Shown: positions 1-10,537, numbered from the stretch's first letter. The stretch: 64,000 bases of DNA from Cycas panzhihuaensis (GCA_023213395.1 CM041465.1:226059741-226123740); one strand, 5' to 3'. Numbers and translations are program-made. The notes: generated by a model not told the origin, from the sequence alone.

Positions 1-856
1 CCGTCTTTTGCTTGTTTGATTCGCCTTCATTTCTCGACTTTTGCAGATGGTCACCTCTCACTTGCTTCCTTGGCGTCAATACAAATCTAGGCCTACATAT
101 TCCAGTGTGGAGTTTGTCTTTATCCCAATGTTCTCCATGAGCACGATGTGATTCTACTTTGACTCTAGATGGCATGGAATAGGACCCAACAACTTACTCG
201 ACTTTGTCCATTACGTCATTCACCATCCTTTGCCCTAGTTTAGAAAGCAACAAACCAATGTGTGCTTACTGGCCTACATCTACTATGTAACAATCTTGTA
301 ATCAAAATAGAACAACAACACAAGATCAACCAAAGTGAACGCAAACCATGATCATATATTAATGATAGGTCACGTCTGGTCCTCTCACAACCAGATGCAA
401 ACCCAGAACAATACACAAGGTTGCAATTGACGCAATACAGTAGGACTTTATTTACAATATGTATAGGTGCATAGTGCTCGGTACTCATATTCCAACCTGT
501 ACTTATGCACATGCCTATGCATATCTTTTATGACTACCCATTACATATTTATATTCTCGTAAATCATTCTGTAACTACTGAGTGCTGCAATTGTTATAGT
601 TTTGTGGTTGGTTGCAACTGCTTCTAATTGTTTGCTACTTTTGTTGCAGTTGCTCGAATTGTTATTGCTAAGGCTGACGTAACTATAGTTTGAATCACCA
701 TCATTCCACCTGACATTGCAACGAATTGATCACAACCGATTTCCCCCTTTAATTCTGTCTTCTCGTGGCCTTTGATTCAGGTTGCAATTGACATGATTTT
801 TAACACACATCCCCCAAAATAATTGGGTTCATATTCATGTGAGTTGATCAATTTTG
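1..856. other. Left flank: remnant downstream of the TatX-m protease, otherwise unassigned
   Basis: No intact gene is visible. Read on the minus strand from 851, the sequence continues the protease-to-RT linker of the TatX-m element that Gyp1 interrupted. The residues HEYEPN at the join match YENEPN in the sister copy near 53150. Within about 100 bases the frame is lost and I recognise nothing further. Bases 852-856 (AATTT) are the left target-site duplication of Gyp1, and the matching copy is at 10538-10542. Confidence 0.45.
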
Positions 857-1331
857 TAACAATTTCTTTTCACCACAAACCCAGAAATAAGGCAGAGCAG
901 AGCTCAATTCACAAATAACAGAACATGAACTAATTATTATGAACACAAGAGTACATTATAGGTGAATATCTCCAAGTATAAATCAATTACAAGTACCAAA
1001 TATGATGCCGACTAGTATATAAAATATAGATAATAATCCCATAAAAATACTAACAGTAACTTGCGCTAATCACCAATCCCTTCGAGGCAAGAATCCTCCT
1101 CAAAATTGTAGCCCTAAGGCTGAATCTGCAACAACCCTAGAACCGAAAATGAGAAGAGGAATACTTCACAAGGATGATGGGAAATAACCCCAAAGATCCC
1201 TATTTATGGGTGCTCAAACTAGGTCTTAATGAGGTCAGCCAGAACATGAAGAGTTGCGCCTAGAATAACCTCTAGAAGTCGGCCACAGTAATCACATAGA
1301 GGTCAGCCAAACTCTAATGGGGTCACTTCCA
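857..1331 (-). repeat. Gyp1 3' LTR
   Basis: About 93% identical to 10062-10537. On the minus strand it begins TGGAAGTGACC (one extra base compared with TGAAGTGACC in the 5' copy) and ends TTGTTACA. It carries GCTGAC, GCCGAC and GCTGAC motifs at 1234-1239, 1278-1283 and 1302-1307. The TATA-like box of the 5' LTR is degraded here. Confidence 0.93.
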
Positions 1332-1371
1332 TGTCCCCCGTCCTTGAAACTGTGCTTTTCCCTCAAAGCAC
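1332..1371 (-). other. Gyp1 polypurine tract and upstream hairpin
   Basis: On the minus strand, GTGCTTT and AAAGCAC (1371-1365 and 1358-1352) pair perfectly around a GAGGGA loop. The purine-rich GGACGGGGGA tract then abuts the 3' LTR. The tract primes plus-strand DNA synthesis. The same hairpin is seen in Gyp1', Gyp2, TRG1 and the 25.2-kb element. Confidence 0.7.
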
Positions 1372-1464
1372 TTGTAAGTTTAGAAATTGCTTTATCCATT
1401 TGTCGTTTTCCCATAGATATCTCATCCCATTTTTGTTTTGGAATTGGTAATGGTTGGAGTAACC
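1372..1464 (-). pseudogene. Gyp1 integrase/chromodomain deletion junction
   Basis: On the minus strand this reads LLQPLPIPKQKWDEISM, the run-up to the first catalytic aspartate of a Ty3/gypsy integrase. It then continues directly into the last residues of pol (aligned to 62755-62815 in Gyp1'). Relative to Gyp1', about 1 kb is missing, covering the integrase core, its C-terminal domain and the chromodomain. The 5' half of the integrase lies on the other side of Cop1, from 6603. Removing Cop1 and one TAACC copy rejoins the reading through RT-VGLLQPLPIP, which confirms the split. Confidence 0.85.
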
Positions 1465-1650
1465 TGTTGGACAAACTCAATGATCAAAGATAGAATTGAT
1501 TCAATTCTTATTCATGATGTAAGTACATATATACTAATAGGGTTTGCAACCACCCTAGAACTAACAAGTAATTGAAGTGTATTAATGGTCACTTAAGGAT
1601 ACATAAGACATATTAACTTATAACTTAGGATAAAACATTATTTTCTAACA
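1465..1650 (-). repeat. Cop1 3' LTR
   Basis: Runs TGTTAGAAAATAATG...TTTGTCCAACA on the minus strand. It is about 95% identical to 6414-6597. A purine tract, AAGAGAGGG (1659-1651 on the minus strand), precedes it and is the likely plus-strand primer. Confidence 0.93.
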
Positions 1651-1669
1651 CCCTCTCTTAATGTTTTAT

Positions 1670-3582
1670 CCAACTAGTCCTATTTTGTCTCTAACAATTT
1701 GGAATTTGTCTTTCCCTAGTGGTTTTGTTAATATATCAGCTACTTGTTCATTTGTGGGACAATAGACAACATCTATTTCTTTATTTTAAATCTTTTCCCT
1801 AATAAAATGATGTTGGACTTCATTGTGTTTAGTTCTGGCATGGAATACTGGATTTTTGGTGAGCTTGATTGTACTCTAATTGTCGCAGTAAAGAGTCATT
1901 GCAAATCTTTGAGGAGCTTTTAGGTCTTCCATTAGTTGTCTGAGCCAAACTGCTTCTACTGCGGCGCTGACGGCTGATTTGTATTCTGCTTCAGTTGATG
2001 ATAGTGCTACAGTGGCTTGTTTTTTACTGCTCTAGGAGATTGGTGATGATCCTAGGAAGAAACAATATCCACTGGTTGACTTTCTTTGTTCTTCATCACC
2101 TGCCTAGTCTAAGTCACAGAATCCTATTAATTGACTTGATGTTTTCTTTGGAAACATCAGCTTCAATTCAGTTGTTCCTTTGAGATATCTCAAGATTCTT
2201 TTTCCAGCATTCCAATGTCTTATTTTTGGCTCATGCATATATCTTGATATTGGACTCATAGCATACGAGATGCCATGTCTGGTTGTTGTGAGGTAGATGA
2301 GACTTCTGACAAGTTGTTTGTATAACGTAGCATTAAAGCAGGGTTCTCCTTCAACTAGCACTAACTTACAATTTACTTCCATGGGAATAGAGCAAGGATT
2401 GCACTCTTCCATTCTAAACTTCGTCAACAAATCTTTGATATATTTGCTTTGACACAAGGTAATTGAATCAGTTTGTTGTTCAATTTGGATCCCCAGGTAA
2501 TAGTTGAGAAGTCCTAGATGAGTCATCTCGAATTTCTTTTCCAATTGCTTCTTTATATCAGATGCTGATTCATTATCATCACCTATGAGGATTGTGTCAT
2601 CTACGTAAATTACTATTATGCTTATTGTTCCATTTCTATTTTTTATATATAAACTTGAATCTGAGTTGCCCCTTCTGAACCCGTTTTCGCTAAGATGACT
2701 ATCCAATTTAGCATACCATGCATGGGGAGCTTGTTTCAAACCATATAGAACCTTTTTTAACTTGCATACCAAATGCTCTTGTCATTTTCTGATGTAGCCT
2801 TATGGTTGGGGCATATACACCTCTTCTTCTATTTCTCCATTAAAAAAGGCACTTTTCACATCCAATTGAAATATTTTCCAATTTCTTTGAGCTGTCAGGG
2901 CTATGACTGTTCTTACTGTGTTTAATTTGGCCACTAGAGAGAAGGTTTCTTCATAGTCTATCCCTGCAGTTTGGGTATATCCTTTTGCAACCAATCTGGG
3001 CTTGTGTTTCTCAATCTTTCCATTAGGACCCCTTTTTATTTTATATACCCATTTGCAGTTTACAACTGATTTATTTGATGGTAGATCCACTAGTTCCCAG
3101 GTTTGATTTTTGTTTATTGAATTTATCTCATCATCCATGGCCTTATTCCATTCTGTATGATCTTTGGCTTCAGAAAAGGATTGTGGCTCTATACTACTAA
3201 ATAAGGCCCTTGGCTTTTGGCTTCTGGTTCTATGAGGAAATATCTCACCTTTACTTTCTTCTATAGTTTTTAGATACCATCTGGGGACCTTTTTTTCTTC
3301 AACATTTGTTTTTTCGTAGGGGCCTTCTTCAATGGTGGAGTCTGAGTACAATTCTTGGGATGAAGTGGATCCTTCTGAGATTTCTTCTGAGGTTATGTCT
3401 GATTCTTCTTTTGTAGAATTGCCTGGTGGAGCTACTTGAGGTATCCTTTCTATTTCTTGAATTTTACTTGTATTTTCTTCTTTGTCTTCCTCATTGAAGA
3501 CAACATCTCGACTTACATAAACTTTATTGGTTTTGGGATCTATACACTTGTATGGCTTCAAACTTTTGATGTATCCTACCAT
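1670..3582 (-). pseudogene. Cop1 integrase C-terminus, reverse transcriptase and RNase H
   Basis: Minus-strand copia pol. From 3582 downwards: the integrase tail with a serine/glutamate-rich linker, then the RT start (WVYKIKRGPNG, RLVAKGYTQ, LDVKSAFFNGE). After two in-frame stops near 2780-2802 the RT continues with VLYGLKQAPHAWY and the catalytic box YVDD (around 2600-2612). RNase H follows (GFCDLD, STSGYCFFLGS, LSSTEAEY, ARTKH motifs) and runs to about 1700 with further stops. It would copy the element RNA into DNA inside gag particles. The YVDD box is intact, but the stops rule out a full polyprotein. Confidence 0.88.
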
Positions 3583-4760
3583 GATGCATTCTAGATTTTT
3601 TGAATCTAGCTTGGTTCTTTTCTTATCTGGGATATGAACAAAGGCTTGGCTTCCAAATACCTTTAGATGGCTTATGTCAGGCTTCCTTCCTGACCATGCT
3701 TCTTTTGGAGTGTATCGTTCTATTGCCTTGGTTGAACTTCTATTTAGTAAATAACAAGCTGTACTAATTGCTTCGGCCCAGTATGACTATGGAACATGTT
3801 TCCCATGCATCATGCTCCTTGCCGTTTCCATGATAACCCTATTTTTCCTTTTCTGCAACCCCATTGGATTGGGGTGTGTAAGGAGTTGAAAATTGTCTTC
3901 GTATTCCTCTAGCTTTGCAATACTCCAAAAATTCTTTGGAGATATATTCACCTCCACTGTCGGACCTTATGCATTTGATTTTGGTATTAGTTTCTAGTTC
4001 TATTTTAGTTTTAAATTCTTTAAACATATCAAAAACTTCAGACTTAGTACGCAAAAAATAAACCCAGATTTTTTTGGTCAGATCGTCTATGAAAGTAAGA
4101 AAGTATCTACTTCCATTTATGTAGTGTGGAGTGAAAGGACCACACAAATCTGTATGTATCAACTCTAATTTTTCTTGGGCCCGCCACTTGCTTTCTTGAA
4201 ATGGTTGTCTATGCTGTTTACAATTGACACCCTTTACAAATGAAATTATTTGATGTGAAGTGAGGCAAACCACTCACTAAGCTTTTCTTCTCTATATTTT
4301 TTTATTTTTCTATGGGAAGATGATCGTACTTCAAATGCCACATTTTCTTATTAAGACTTATAGTAGCACAGGCTTTTACATAAGGCAAAATGGGGTGTGA
4401 TAGTAGCCTATACAGGTCATTGCTCTCAACCCCTTTTGCAATTACATTCCCATTGTTTTTCATATCAAGGATGTAACAAAAACCCTTTTCATCAAACACA
4501 GTGCTTAAACCCTTCTTTTTGAGTTGAGAGACAAATAGGAGATTCATTTTTAGACTTGGCACCAGAAGTACATTTTTGATTTTTTTTCAATTCTGTCTTT
4601 TATCTTAACTGCAACAGTTCCAATTCCTTTAATTTCAAGGGAGTATTTGTCTCCCAATTCTATTGATTTGTTGGCAGTGTAGGGCTGTAAAGTCTTGAAC
4701 CACTCTTCTCGACTCGTCATATGACGTGATGCTCCTGAATCTATGTACCATATGTCTTTG
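3583..4760 (-). pseudogene. Cop1 protease and integrase
   Basis: The aspartic protease motif YIDSGASRHMT is intact on the minus strand near 4720-4755, in a different frame from gag. A pre-integrase region follows (QLKKKGLSTVFDEKGF, WHLKYDHLPIEK). The integrase core at 3839-4273 contains HTDLCGP, FIDDLTKKIWVYFL, RSDSGGEY and TPQSNGVAE, giving the D, D and E catalytic residues. Just after the glutamate a frameshift in an A-rich run breaks the frame, and downstream Q codons have become stops (P-stop-SYWAEA near 3780). Integrase would insert the cDNA and make the 5-bp duplication seen at the ends. Confidence 0.87.
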
Positions 4761-5729
4761 TCCTGGAGGCTGTAAGTGCCACAATGAACACTGTTTCTTC
4801 CTCTTCATCGTGATCATCATCACCTTCGTGTTCTTTGCTATAGTTTCCCATGGGCTTCTTCCCTCTCTGGATGTCTGCTTTCTTGCACTGGTATGGGTAG
4901 TGTCCTAATTTTCCACAATGGTAACATATATTAAAGGTTTTGCAGGAATTAGCAAAGTGACCAATCTTACCACAAGAGTAACAAATCTTCGATGGTGTGT
5001 TGCGGCCTCGTCCTCTTGAGTCTTGCCAACGTCCTCGTGATGAAGTACGAGTTTTTGGAGCTTTTCCTCTTCCTCTACTTTGCCCTCTAGATCCCAGACT
5101 CAATCTAGAAGCAAATGCATCCTCAAGGTCTCCTACATCTTTGTACTGCCTGTTTCTTTGCTCCTGTTGGAGGAAGAGTTCCTGTCAAGGTGTCCATTGT
5201 CATGGTTGCTATTTGATTTGCATTAGTGATGGTGTTTATTGTAACATTAAATGATTTGGGCAGTTTGCTAACCACCAATTCCACTAATGCCTGATCTGAG
5301 ATTGGATCACCTACGCTAGCTAGATCATTTTTTAGCGAAATCACCTTATGTAAAAATTCTGTGATTGTTTTTGACTCTTTCATGTGGAGTTTGAACAATT
5401 CTTCTTTAAGAGCTATTATCTTAGCTTTATTTTTTTTGTCCAGACAAATTCTCCAGATATTTCCAAATGCTTTGGGTGGGATAAAGACTTTCTACATAAA
5501 TAAGAAGAGGGTCAGATATTGATAGTTTTAATATTATGACTCCAGTACTGTCCCTTTCTTCCCAATTAGTTTTGGCATCACCTGCATCTTGAGGTTTAGC
5601 TTCATTTCCAATAGCAATTTGCTAGACATTTTTTGCCCTAAGAAGGGTTTCTATCTTAATCTTCCATATGTGATAATTATTATAAGTGAGTTTGTCACTT
5701 TCGGACAGGGCTAAGATGGAGGACGTCAT
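4741..5729 (-). pseudogene. Cop1 gag with two tandem CCHC zinc knuckles
   Basis: Copia gag starting at an ATG at 5729-5727 (minus strand), beginning MTSSILALSESDKL. The UBN2-type capsid region is broken by stops. A well-preserved part at 5123-5398 (LHMKESKTITEFLHKV, SKLPKSFNVTINTI) precedes an RG-rich stretch. Two zinc knuckles follow at 4900-5000: CYSCGKIGHFANSC and CYHCGKLGHYPYQC. An acidic run (EGDDDHDEEEE) precedes the protease. Gag packages the element RNA into virus-like particles. The paired knuckles are also seen in Cop1b at about 30 kb, so they are a family trait. Confidence 0.87.
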
Positions 5730-6401
5730 TCTTAAGCCAAAAATATGATTCTTGATGTCCTAGGCCATACGATTGTATGGATTTTCGTGCGGTACATAAG
5801 TTGTACGGATGGAAACAAAGTGTACCTTGAATGAAAGCTTGTTTAGAGGCAAATTAAGATTTGCACTCAGATTTGAGATCTGACTTCAAACAGAGGAGAA
5901 ATCAGCCCTAACAGCCAGAATTTGTGGCTAGGGTTCTAGAGGAAAATCACTTATTTTGATTGAAATAGCCACAAAAAATTGCGAAAAAGACTTCAAACGT
6001 GATCGAAATCCAAGGACAGATCTTTTACATCCAATCTTCAGTGAAAAAAATGAAGAAAAATTAAGATTTTTCACTGTATTTCCTCTCTTCCACGCAAACT
6101 TGATTTGGGCCGAAAACTCGATGAAAATGACCTTTAGATGGTCTTGCCGTAGAAGGAAAACTTGCTCGGAATGCCCCGATCTATATTCTGGCCAAGTTTC
6201 ACATCAATCTGAGATCTTTGAAAAATTTGATAAACAATCTGGAGTCTAGCGTTGTATGGAAACAATCTGGAGTCTTTTCTGCCTTTGAGTGGCTTAGCAC
6301 ATCCCTCTTTAACCCTTCTGGCTTCCTTTCAGATTTTTTGACCCTTTTTGGTCTGGTCTGGGTTTAGGGCGATCTTCTTCTTCAACAGGTCAAGGTATCT
6401 T
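5730..6401 (-). other. Cop1 5' leader (untranslated)
   Basis: Between the PBS and the gag ATG; no coding pattern. The short plus-strand open frame at 5956-6249 has no family resemblance and is taken as chance. Confidence 0.7.
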
Positions 6402-6413
6402 GCTCTGATACCA
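6402..6413 (-). other. Cop1 primer-binding site
   Basis: On the minus strand TGGTATCAGAGC directly abuts the 5' LTR. It is complementary to the 3' end of plant initiator methionine tRNA, the usual primer for minus-strand synthesis. Confidence 0.95.
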
Positions 6414-6597
6414 TGTTGGACAAACTCAATGATCAAAGAGAGAATCGATTCAATTCTTATTCATGATGTAAGTACATATATACTAATAGGGTTTGTAACC
6501 ACCTTGGAACTAACAAGTAACCGAAGTGTATTAACGGTCACTTAAGGATACATAAGATATTAACTTATGACTTAGGATAAAACATTATTTTCTAACA
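6414..6597 (-). repeat. Cop1 5' LTR
   Basis: The 184-bp partner of 1465-1650. Starts TGTTAGAAAATAATG and ends GTCCAACA on the minus strand. The target duplication TAACC follows at 6598-6602. Confidence 0.93.
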
Positions 6598-6602
6598 TAA
6601 CC

Positions 6603-7640
6603 CTACCGTCCTTATGCATTCAATCTTGTTCCTTTGACAGGTATTGCATTCTGCCACAAATTTTTGAACATTTGTTTTTAATCCTTTCCAATAAAAAGGA
6701 GCTCCTACCTTTCTATATGTCTTGTCAATCCTTGTGTGACTTGCTATAGGTGTAGAGTAAGCTCTCTAATATTATTTCTTTTAGTGCAGATTTTTTTGGA
6801 ATGCAAATCTTCCCTTTCCTAAGTATTATTCCTTGTTGTACTCATACAAATTAGATTTGTCCTTGTTTGTTTTATCTATCAGTTGCTTGTATCTTGGATC
6901 TTTGTTGTACTCTTTTCTTAGTGTCTTGTGCCATGCAGGGGTAGCCACTGAGATTGTCTGTAATGCTGGCTGCTCGTGCGATTCCACTAGGATCCTTGAG
7001 AGGGCATCTGCTATGACATTTTCTTTCCCCTTTTTGTACATGATAGTAAAATCAAACGACTGTAATTTGCTCAATCACGTTTGTTGTTTGTCTAATAGCG
7101 TCTTTTAAGTACTTAAGGTTGTCGTGATTCGTTCGTACCTGGAATGGGCTCTCGAGCAAATATTGTCTCCACCGATAGATTGCGTGCATTATGGCTAGCA
7201 TCTCCTTATTGTAAATGGGTTTTAGCTTTTCTTTGTTGTTCAGCTTCTTACTTTCTTATGCTATAGGTCTTTCATCTTGCAATAAGATGACTCCTATGCC
7301 AAAGCCCGATGCATCGCACTCCAAAATGAATGGTTTGGAAAAATTTGGAATTGCTAGGATTGGAGCTCTTACCATTGCGCCCTTTAGTTCTTCAAAAGCA
7401 TTGTTGGTTGTTGGATTCCATGCAAATGCATCCTTCTTGGTTAGGTCCATAAGTGGGGCCGCTATGTTGGCGTATCTTTTAGTGAATTTTTGGAGGTATC
7501 GTGCTACTCCTAGGAAACTGCAAACTCTCGTGACGTTCTTTGGTGGTGGCCAATTTACTATGGCCTAGACCTTCTTGGGATCTACTTTGATTCCTTCTGG
7601 GGTAATTATGTGGCCAAGGTATTCTAGTTCCTGTTGGCCA
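6603..7640 (-). pseudogene. Gyp1 RNase H and integrase N-terminus
   Basis: On the minus strand the RNase H begins around 7450 with KKDAFAWNPTTNNAFEELKGA and contains FILECDASGFGIGVILLQ (DAS is the first catalytic aspartate). After stops and shifts comes QSFDFTIMYKKGKENVIADALSR (7074-6990). The integrase N-terminal zinc region follows and reaches the Cop1 insertion at 6603. Frames change several times. RNase H removes RNA from the hybrid; integrase joins the DNA to the host. Gyp1' at 60870-61700 is the better copy. Confidence 0.85.
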
Positions 7641-7673
7641 AAAGAACACTTTTTGTTGTTTGCAAAGAATGCT

Positions 7674-8330
7674 TTATTTGTTAAAATTTCCAAGGCTACT
7701 ATAAGATGCGCCAAATGATCGCTCCAGGTTTTGTTGTAAATCAGAATGTTGTAAAAAAAAAAAAAAATTAGGACAAACTTCCTTAAGAATTCCTTGAATG
7801 TTGGTGCCCTGGAATGTTGCTGGAGCGTTGGTTAGTCTGAATGGCATCACTTTGAATTCGTATAGCCCTTCATGAGTTGGGAAGGCTGTCTTGTGAACAT
7901 CCTCTTCTTTTATCTGAATCTGATGGTAGCCTGACTGAAGGTTGATCATGGAGAAATATTTTGCCCCATGAATCTCGTCTAGTAAGTCGTCTATCTTGGG
8001 AATAGGATATCTATTCTTTATGGTTAACTTATTTAGTCCCTTGTAATCCACGCACATCCTGACCGTTCCATCCTTCTTGGGGTTGATTACAACTGGGGAT
8101 GCAAAAGGACTTATACTACTCTGAATGTGGCCCTGTGCTTGTAAATCTCTTGTTATATTTTCAATCTCCTTCCTCATGTGGTACAGATCCCTGTATCGCC
8201 TTATGTTCACCAGTGCGGCTCTTGGGACTAGATCAATAGCATGTTGGGTTTCTCTCAATTGTGGTAATCCCTTAGGTTCTTCAAATACTTGTTTATAGTC
8301 ATCCAAAATGTGTTGGATCTCCATTGGCAT
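7674..8330 (-). pseudogene. Gyp1 reverse transcriptase
   Basis: Ty3/gypsy RT on the minus strand: a [19 protein letters not shown] linker, then [65 protein letters not shown] and [11 protein letters not shown]. The usual FGLTNAP has become FRLTNAP. The region that should hold the catalytic FFDDILIYS reads FFYNILIYN beside a 14-base homopolymer (7750-7763), so both catalytic aspartates are lost and the frame shifts. The copy cannot encode active RT. Confidence 0.88.
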
Positions 8331-8417
8331 TTCTTGGATTTCAACTTTGTGGCATGAGACTATATATGTGGGAGCTTTCTTTTATATGATCTTCTCCATT
8401 CTATGGGAAGATACTAG

Positions 8418-9080
8418 TTACATTGGTGGATTTTTTGGTCCACGTAATATGTGTTTTGTGCCATTTATTCGAAAGCACATAATCTTGGTCATATAGTTGG
8501 TGACTATATTCCCTAATGTTTGCAACCATTGTATCCCTAAAACTATATCAACTCTTCCTATCTGCATTGCAAACATGTTGGAGTTCAAAGAGTACTCACC
8601 GACTTTCAAGTTGATGTTCCTGCAAAACCCTCCACATGGTGTTGTTTTTCCATTAGCGATTGATACTTGGAAGGTCTTTAGTGGCTCCACTTTTAGTCCT
8701 AACTTCTGCGCTGTTAGTCTGTTGATAAAGTTGTGGGTGCTCTCACTATCCACTAGCACCGCTATAGGAGCTCCTTTTAGCATTCCCTCGAATCGTAATG
8801 TCTGAGGTGTGGTACTTTGTCCTGTTATAGCTTGCAGAGAGATCTGAACATTCTCTGTGTCTACTTCTAATAATTCATCCACCTTGGCTTTGATTTGTTC
8901 ATTGTTATCTTCTTGGTCTGGCACTTCATTTTCTTCCACTTGCTCTGGTATCTCCAATTCTTCGTTATTTAGCATGAATAACTTTTTCGCCGAACACTGG
9001 TGCTCTTGGTTCCACTTTCCTCCGCATTTGAAACATGTACCTTTCTTCATATGTTCTATTTGCGTAGGAATTTCCGTCAT
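8418..9080 (-). pseudogene. Gyp1 gag C-terminus (CCHC) and aspartic protease
   Basis: The minus-strand frame begins with a zinc knuckle, CFKCGGKWNQEHQC, then an acidic linker rich in E and Q. The protease follows, with VLVDSESTHNFIN where family members have VDSGST. The glycine-to-glutamate change (a G-to-A transition) should destroy the active-site loop. The segment VDIVLGIQWLQTLG closes the domain. It is the longest clean open stretch left in Gyp1 and aligns closely with 59325-59930 in Gyp1'. Confidence 0.88.
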
Positions 9081-9125
9081 ACTCTTGGTTGTAAGAGGAG
9101 CATCTGATTTAACCCCTAATCTATT

Positions 9126-10030
9126 CTAGTTCACGTTAGGTGGTGGTGCAAATTTTGTTTTGCACTTGTAGGTTGGCCTAGTTTCTTTGAGTTCGGTTTC
9201 AACACATCTGGCATGCTTTATGATTTCTTCCAAGGCTTCGTGTTGTTGTGCTAATATGCGAAATCTTATGGGTGCCTTGAGACCGCTTATATAAGTCTCC
9301 CTGAGGCATTCCTGGGGAATGCTTGAGGTAATCAGGCATTGAAGCATCTGAAATTGTTTCGTATATTCTTGAACTGATCCGGTCTACTGTAGCCTTGTGA
9401 GCTGGGCGAAATAATCCATAGCCCATGAATCTTCGTATTTATTGATAATGGCCATTCAGAAATTTCTCCATTCTGGTTGCTGCCATCTTTGCATCTTCTT
9501 CCACCAGTAATACCAATTTAAGGCTCGTCCATATAGATGTAGAGAGGCGATGGGGACCATATCTGTCTCTAGTGTCTGGTACACTGCGAAATATGTTTCC
9601 ATCTGGAGTAACCATGCTCTTATGTCACGTGTCTTTTCCGGATCAAACTTTTCCAGTGCGATCTTCGTGTTTGTTGGAATTCCTTATGACTTTATGTTCC
9701 TTCGTTGAAATTCGAATCCTTCTTTAAACTTCCTCCCTGGTTCTCCTAGTCTGGATTTTGATCTGAATTGTGTGTATCCTAATTTTGTTCTATTTTAGGA
9801 TAGGGTATGTCTTGCTTTTCTAACCTTAAGTTAAGGTTCTTGATATGTTGTATGAGTTCTTGCATAATGGTTGTCATAGACACCTCTGCTACTTGTTCCT
9901 CATTCTCTGGAAATATCAGCATTTTGCTAGGTGGTATGGACGTTAACTCTGTTTGGGTCTTTTCAAAAATTCTTGGGCGGGAGGGTGGGTCAAAATTTTG
10001 CTTCCTCCAGGTCAAAATATCTTCTCAAAA
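9126..10030 (-). pseudogene. Gyp1 gag N-terminal and capsid region
   Basis: The N-terminal piece (9779-10015) contains EEQVAE, MQELIQHIKNLNLRLEKQD, a likely coiled coil, and matches Gyp1' near 58465-58560. The capsid core follows (KIALEKFDPEKTRDIRAWLLQMETYF, VPIASLYIW), broken by stops and frameshifts. The C-terminal piece (9126-9347) has QHEALEEIIKHARCVETELKETRPTYKC. It forms the particle shell in active relatives. Confidence 0.82.
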
Positions 10031-10047
10031 TCCCGCTTTGGAATGAA

Positions 10048-10059
10048 GTTCTGATACCA
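10048..10059 (-). other. Gyp1 primer-binding site
   Basis: TGGTATCAGAAC on the minus strand, two bases (AG) inside the 5' LTR. It is one base off the usual TGGTATCAGAGC. The same two-base AG spacer occurs in Gyp2, TRG1, Gyp4 and Gyp1'. Confidence 0.92.
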
Positions 10060-10061
10060 CT

Positions 10062-10537
10062 TGTAACAATTTCTTTTCACCACAAACCCAGAAATAAGGC
10101 AGAACAGGGCTCGATTCACAAATAAAAGAACATGAACTGATTATTATGAACACAAGAGTACATTATAGGTGAATATCTCCAAGTATAAATCGATTACAAG
10201 TACCAAATATGATGTCGAATGGTACATAAAATATAGATAATAACCCCAGAAAAATACTAACAGTAACTTGCGCTAATCACCAATCCCTTCGAGGTGGGAA
10301 TTCTCCTCAAAATTGCAGCCCTAAGGCCAAATCTGCAGTAGCCCTAAAACCGAAAATGAGAAGAGGACTACTTCACAAGGATGATGGGAAATAACCCCAA
10401 AGATCCCTTTTTATAGGTGCTCAAACTAGGACTTAATGAGGTCGGCCAGAACATGAAGAGTTGCGCCCATAATAACCTCTAGAAGTCAGCCACAGTAATC
10501 ACGTAGAGGTTGGCCAAACTATAATGGGGTCACTTCA
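10062..10537 (-). repeat. Gyp1 5' LTR with TATA box
   Basis: Begins TGAAGTGACCCC and ends AAATTGTTACA on the minus strand. A TATA box (TATAAAAAG, 10415-10407) marks the likely promoter. Upstream of it on the minus strand sit three motifs: GCCAAC (10514-10509), GCTGAC (10490-10485) and GCCGAC (10446-10441). Confidence 0.93.
10407..10514 (-). promoter_or_regulatory. Gyp1 LTR promoter with GCCGAC-type motif array
   Basis: Three copies of GGCYGACYTC-like words lie 31-99 bases upstream of the TATA box. Comparing both Gyp1 LTRs, each site is GCCGAC or one CpG transition away from it (GCTGAC or GCCAAC), so the ancestral promoter probably had three GCCGAC cores. GCCGAC is the core of the plant DRE/CRT element bound by DREB/CBF factors. 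The function here is inferred from the motif only. Confidence 0.5.

Larger units (their letters stand above)
1465..6597 (-). mobile_element. Cop1: Ty1/copia LTR retrotransposon, structurally complete but mutated
   Basis: It is 5.1 kb, with LTRs at 1465-1650 and 6414-6597 and a perfect TAACC duplication (1460-1464 and 6598-6602), inserted in the Gyp1 integrase. On the minus strand the order is LTR, PBS, leader, gag with two CCHC knuckles, protease, integrase, RT, RNase H, polypurine tract, LTR, the copia order. LTRs differ by about 9 substitutions (8 transitions) and a 2-bp indel, so Cop1 is younger than its host Gyp1, as nesting requires. Several stops and frameshifts make it non-autonomous now. 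Confidence 0.95.
857..10537 (-). mobile_element. Gyp1: Ty3/gypsy chromovirus-type LTR retrotransposon, carrying nested Cop1
   Basis: The element is bounded by LTRs at 857-1331 and 10062-10537 and flanked by a perfect 5-bp duplication, AATTT (852-856 and 10538-10542). On the minus strand the order is LTR, primer-binding site, gag, CCHC knuckle, protease, RT, RNase H, integrase start, polypurine tract, LTR. The integrase is cut at 1465-6597 by Cop1. Most of the integrase and chromodomain is also deleted, so the text jumps from the start of the integrase catalytic core straight to the last codons of pol. LTRs differ at about 35 of 475 positions by hand count, mostly transitions. Gyp1' at 57849-63305 is a fuller relative. 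Confidence 0.95.

Noticed and set aside
240-512. 90-codon minus-strand open frame
   Set aside because: No recognisable family, no neighbouring element structure, and composition like the surrounding non-coding DNA.
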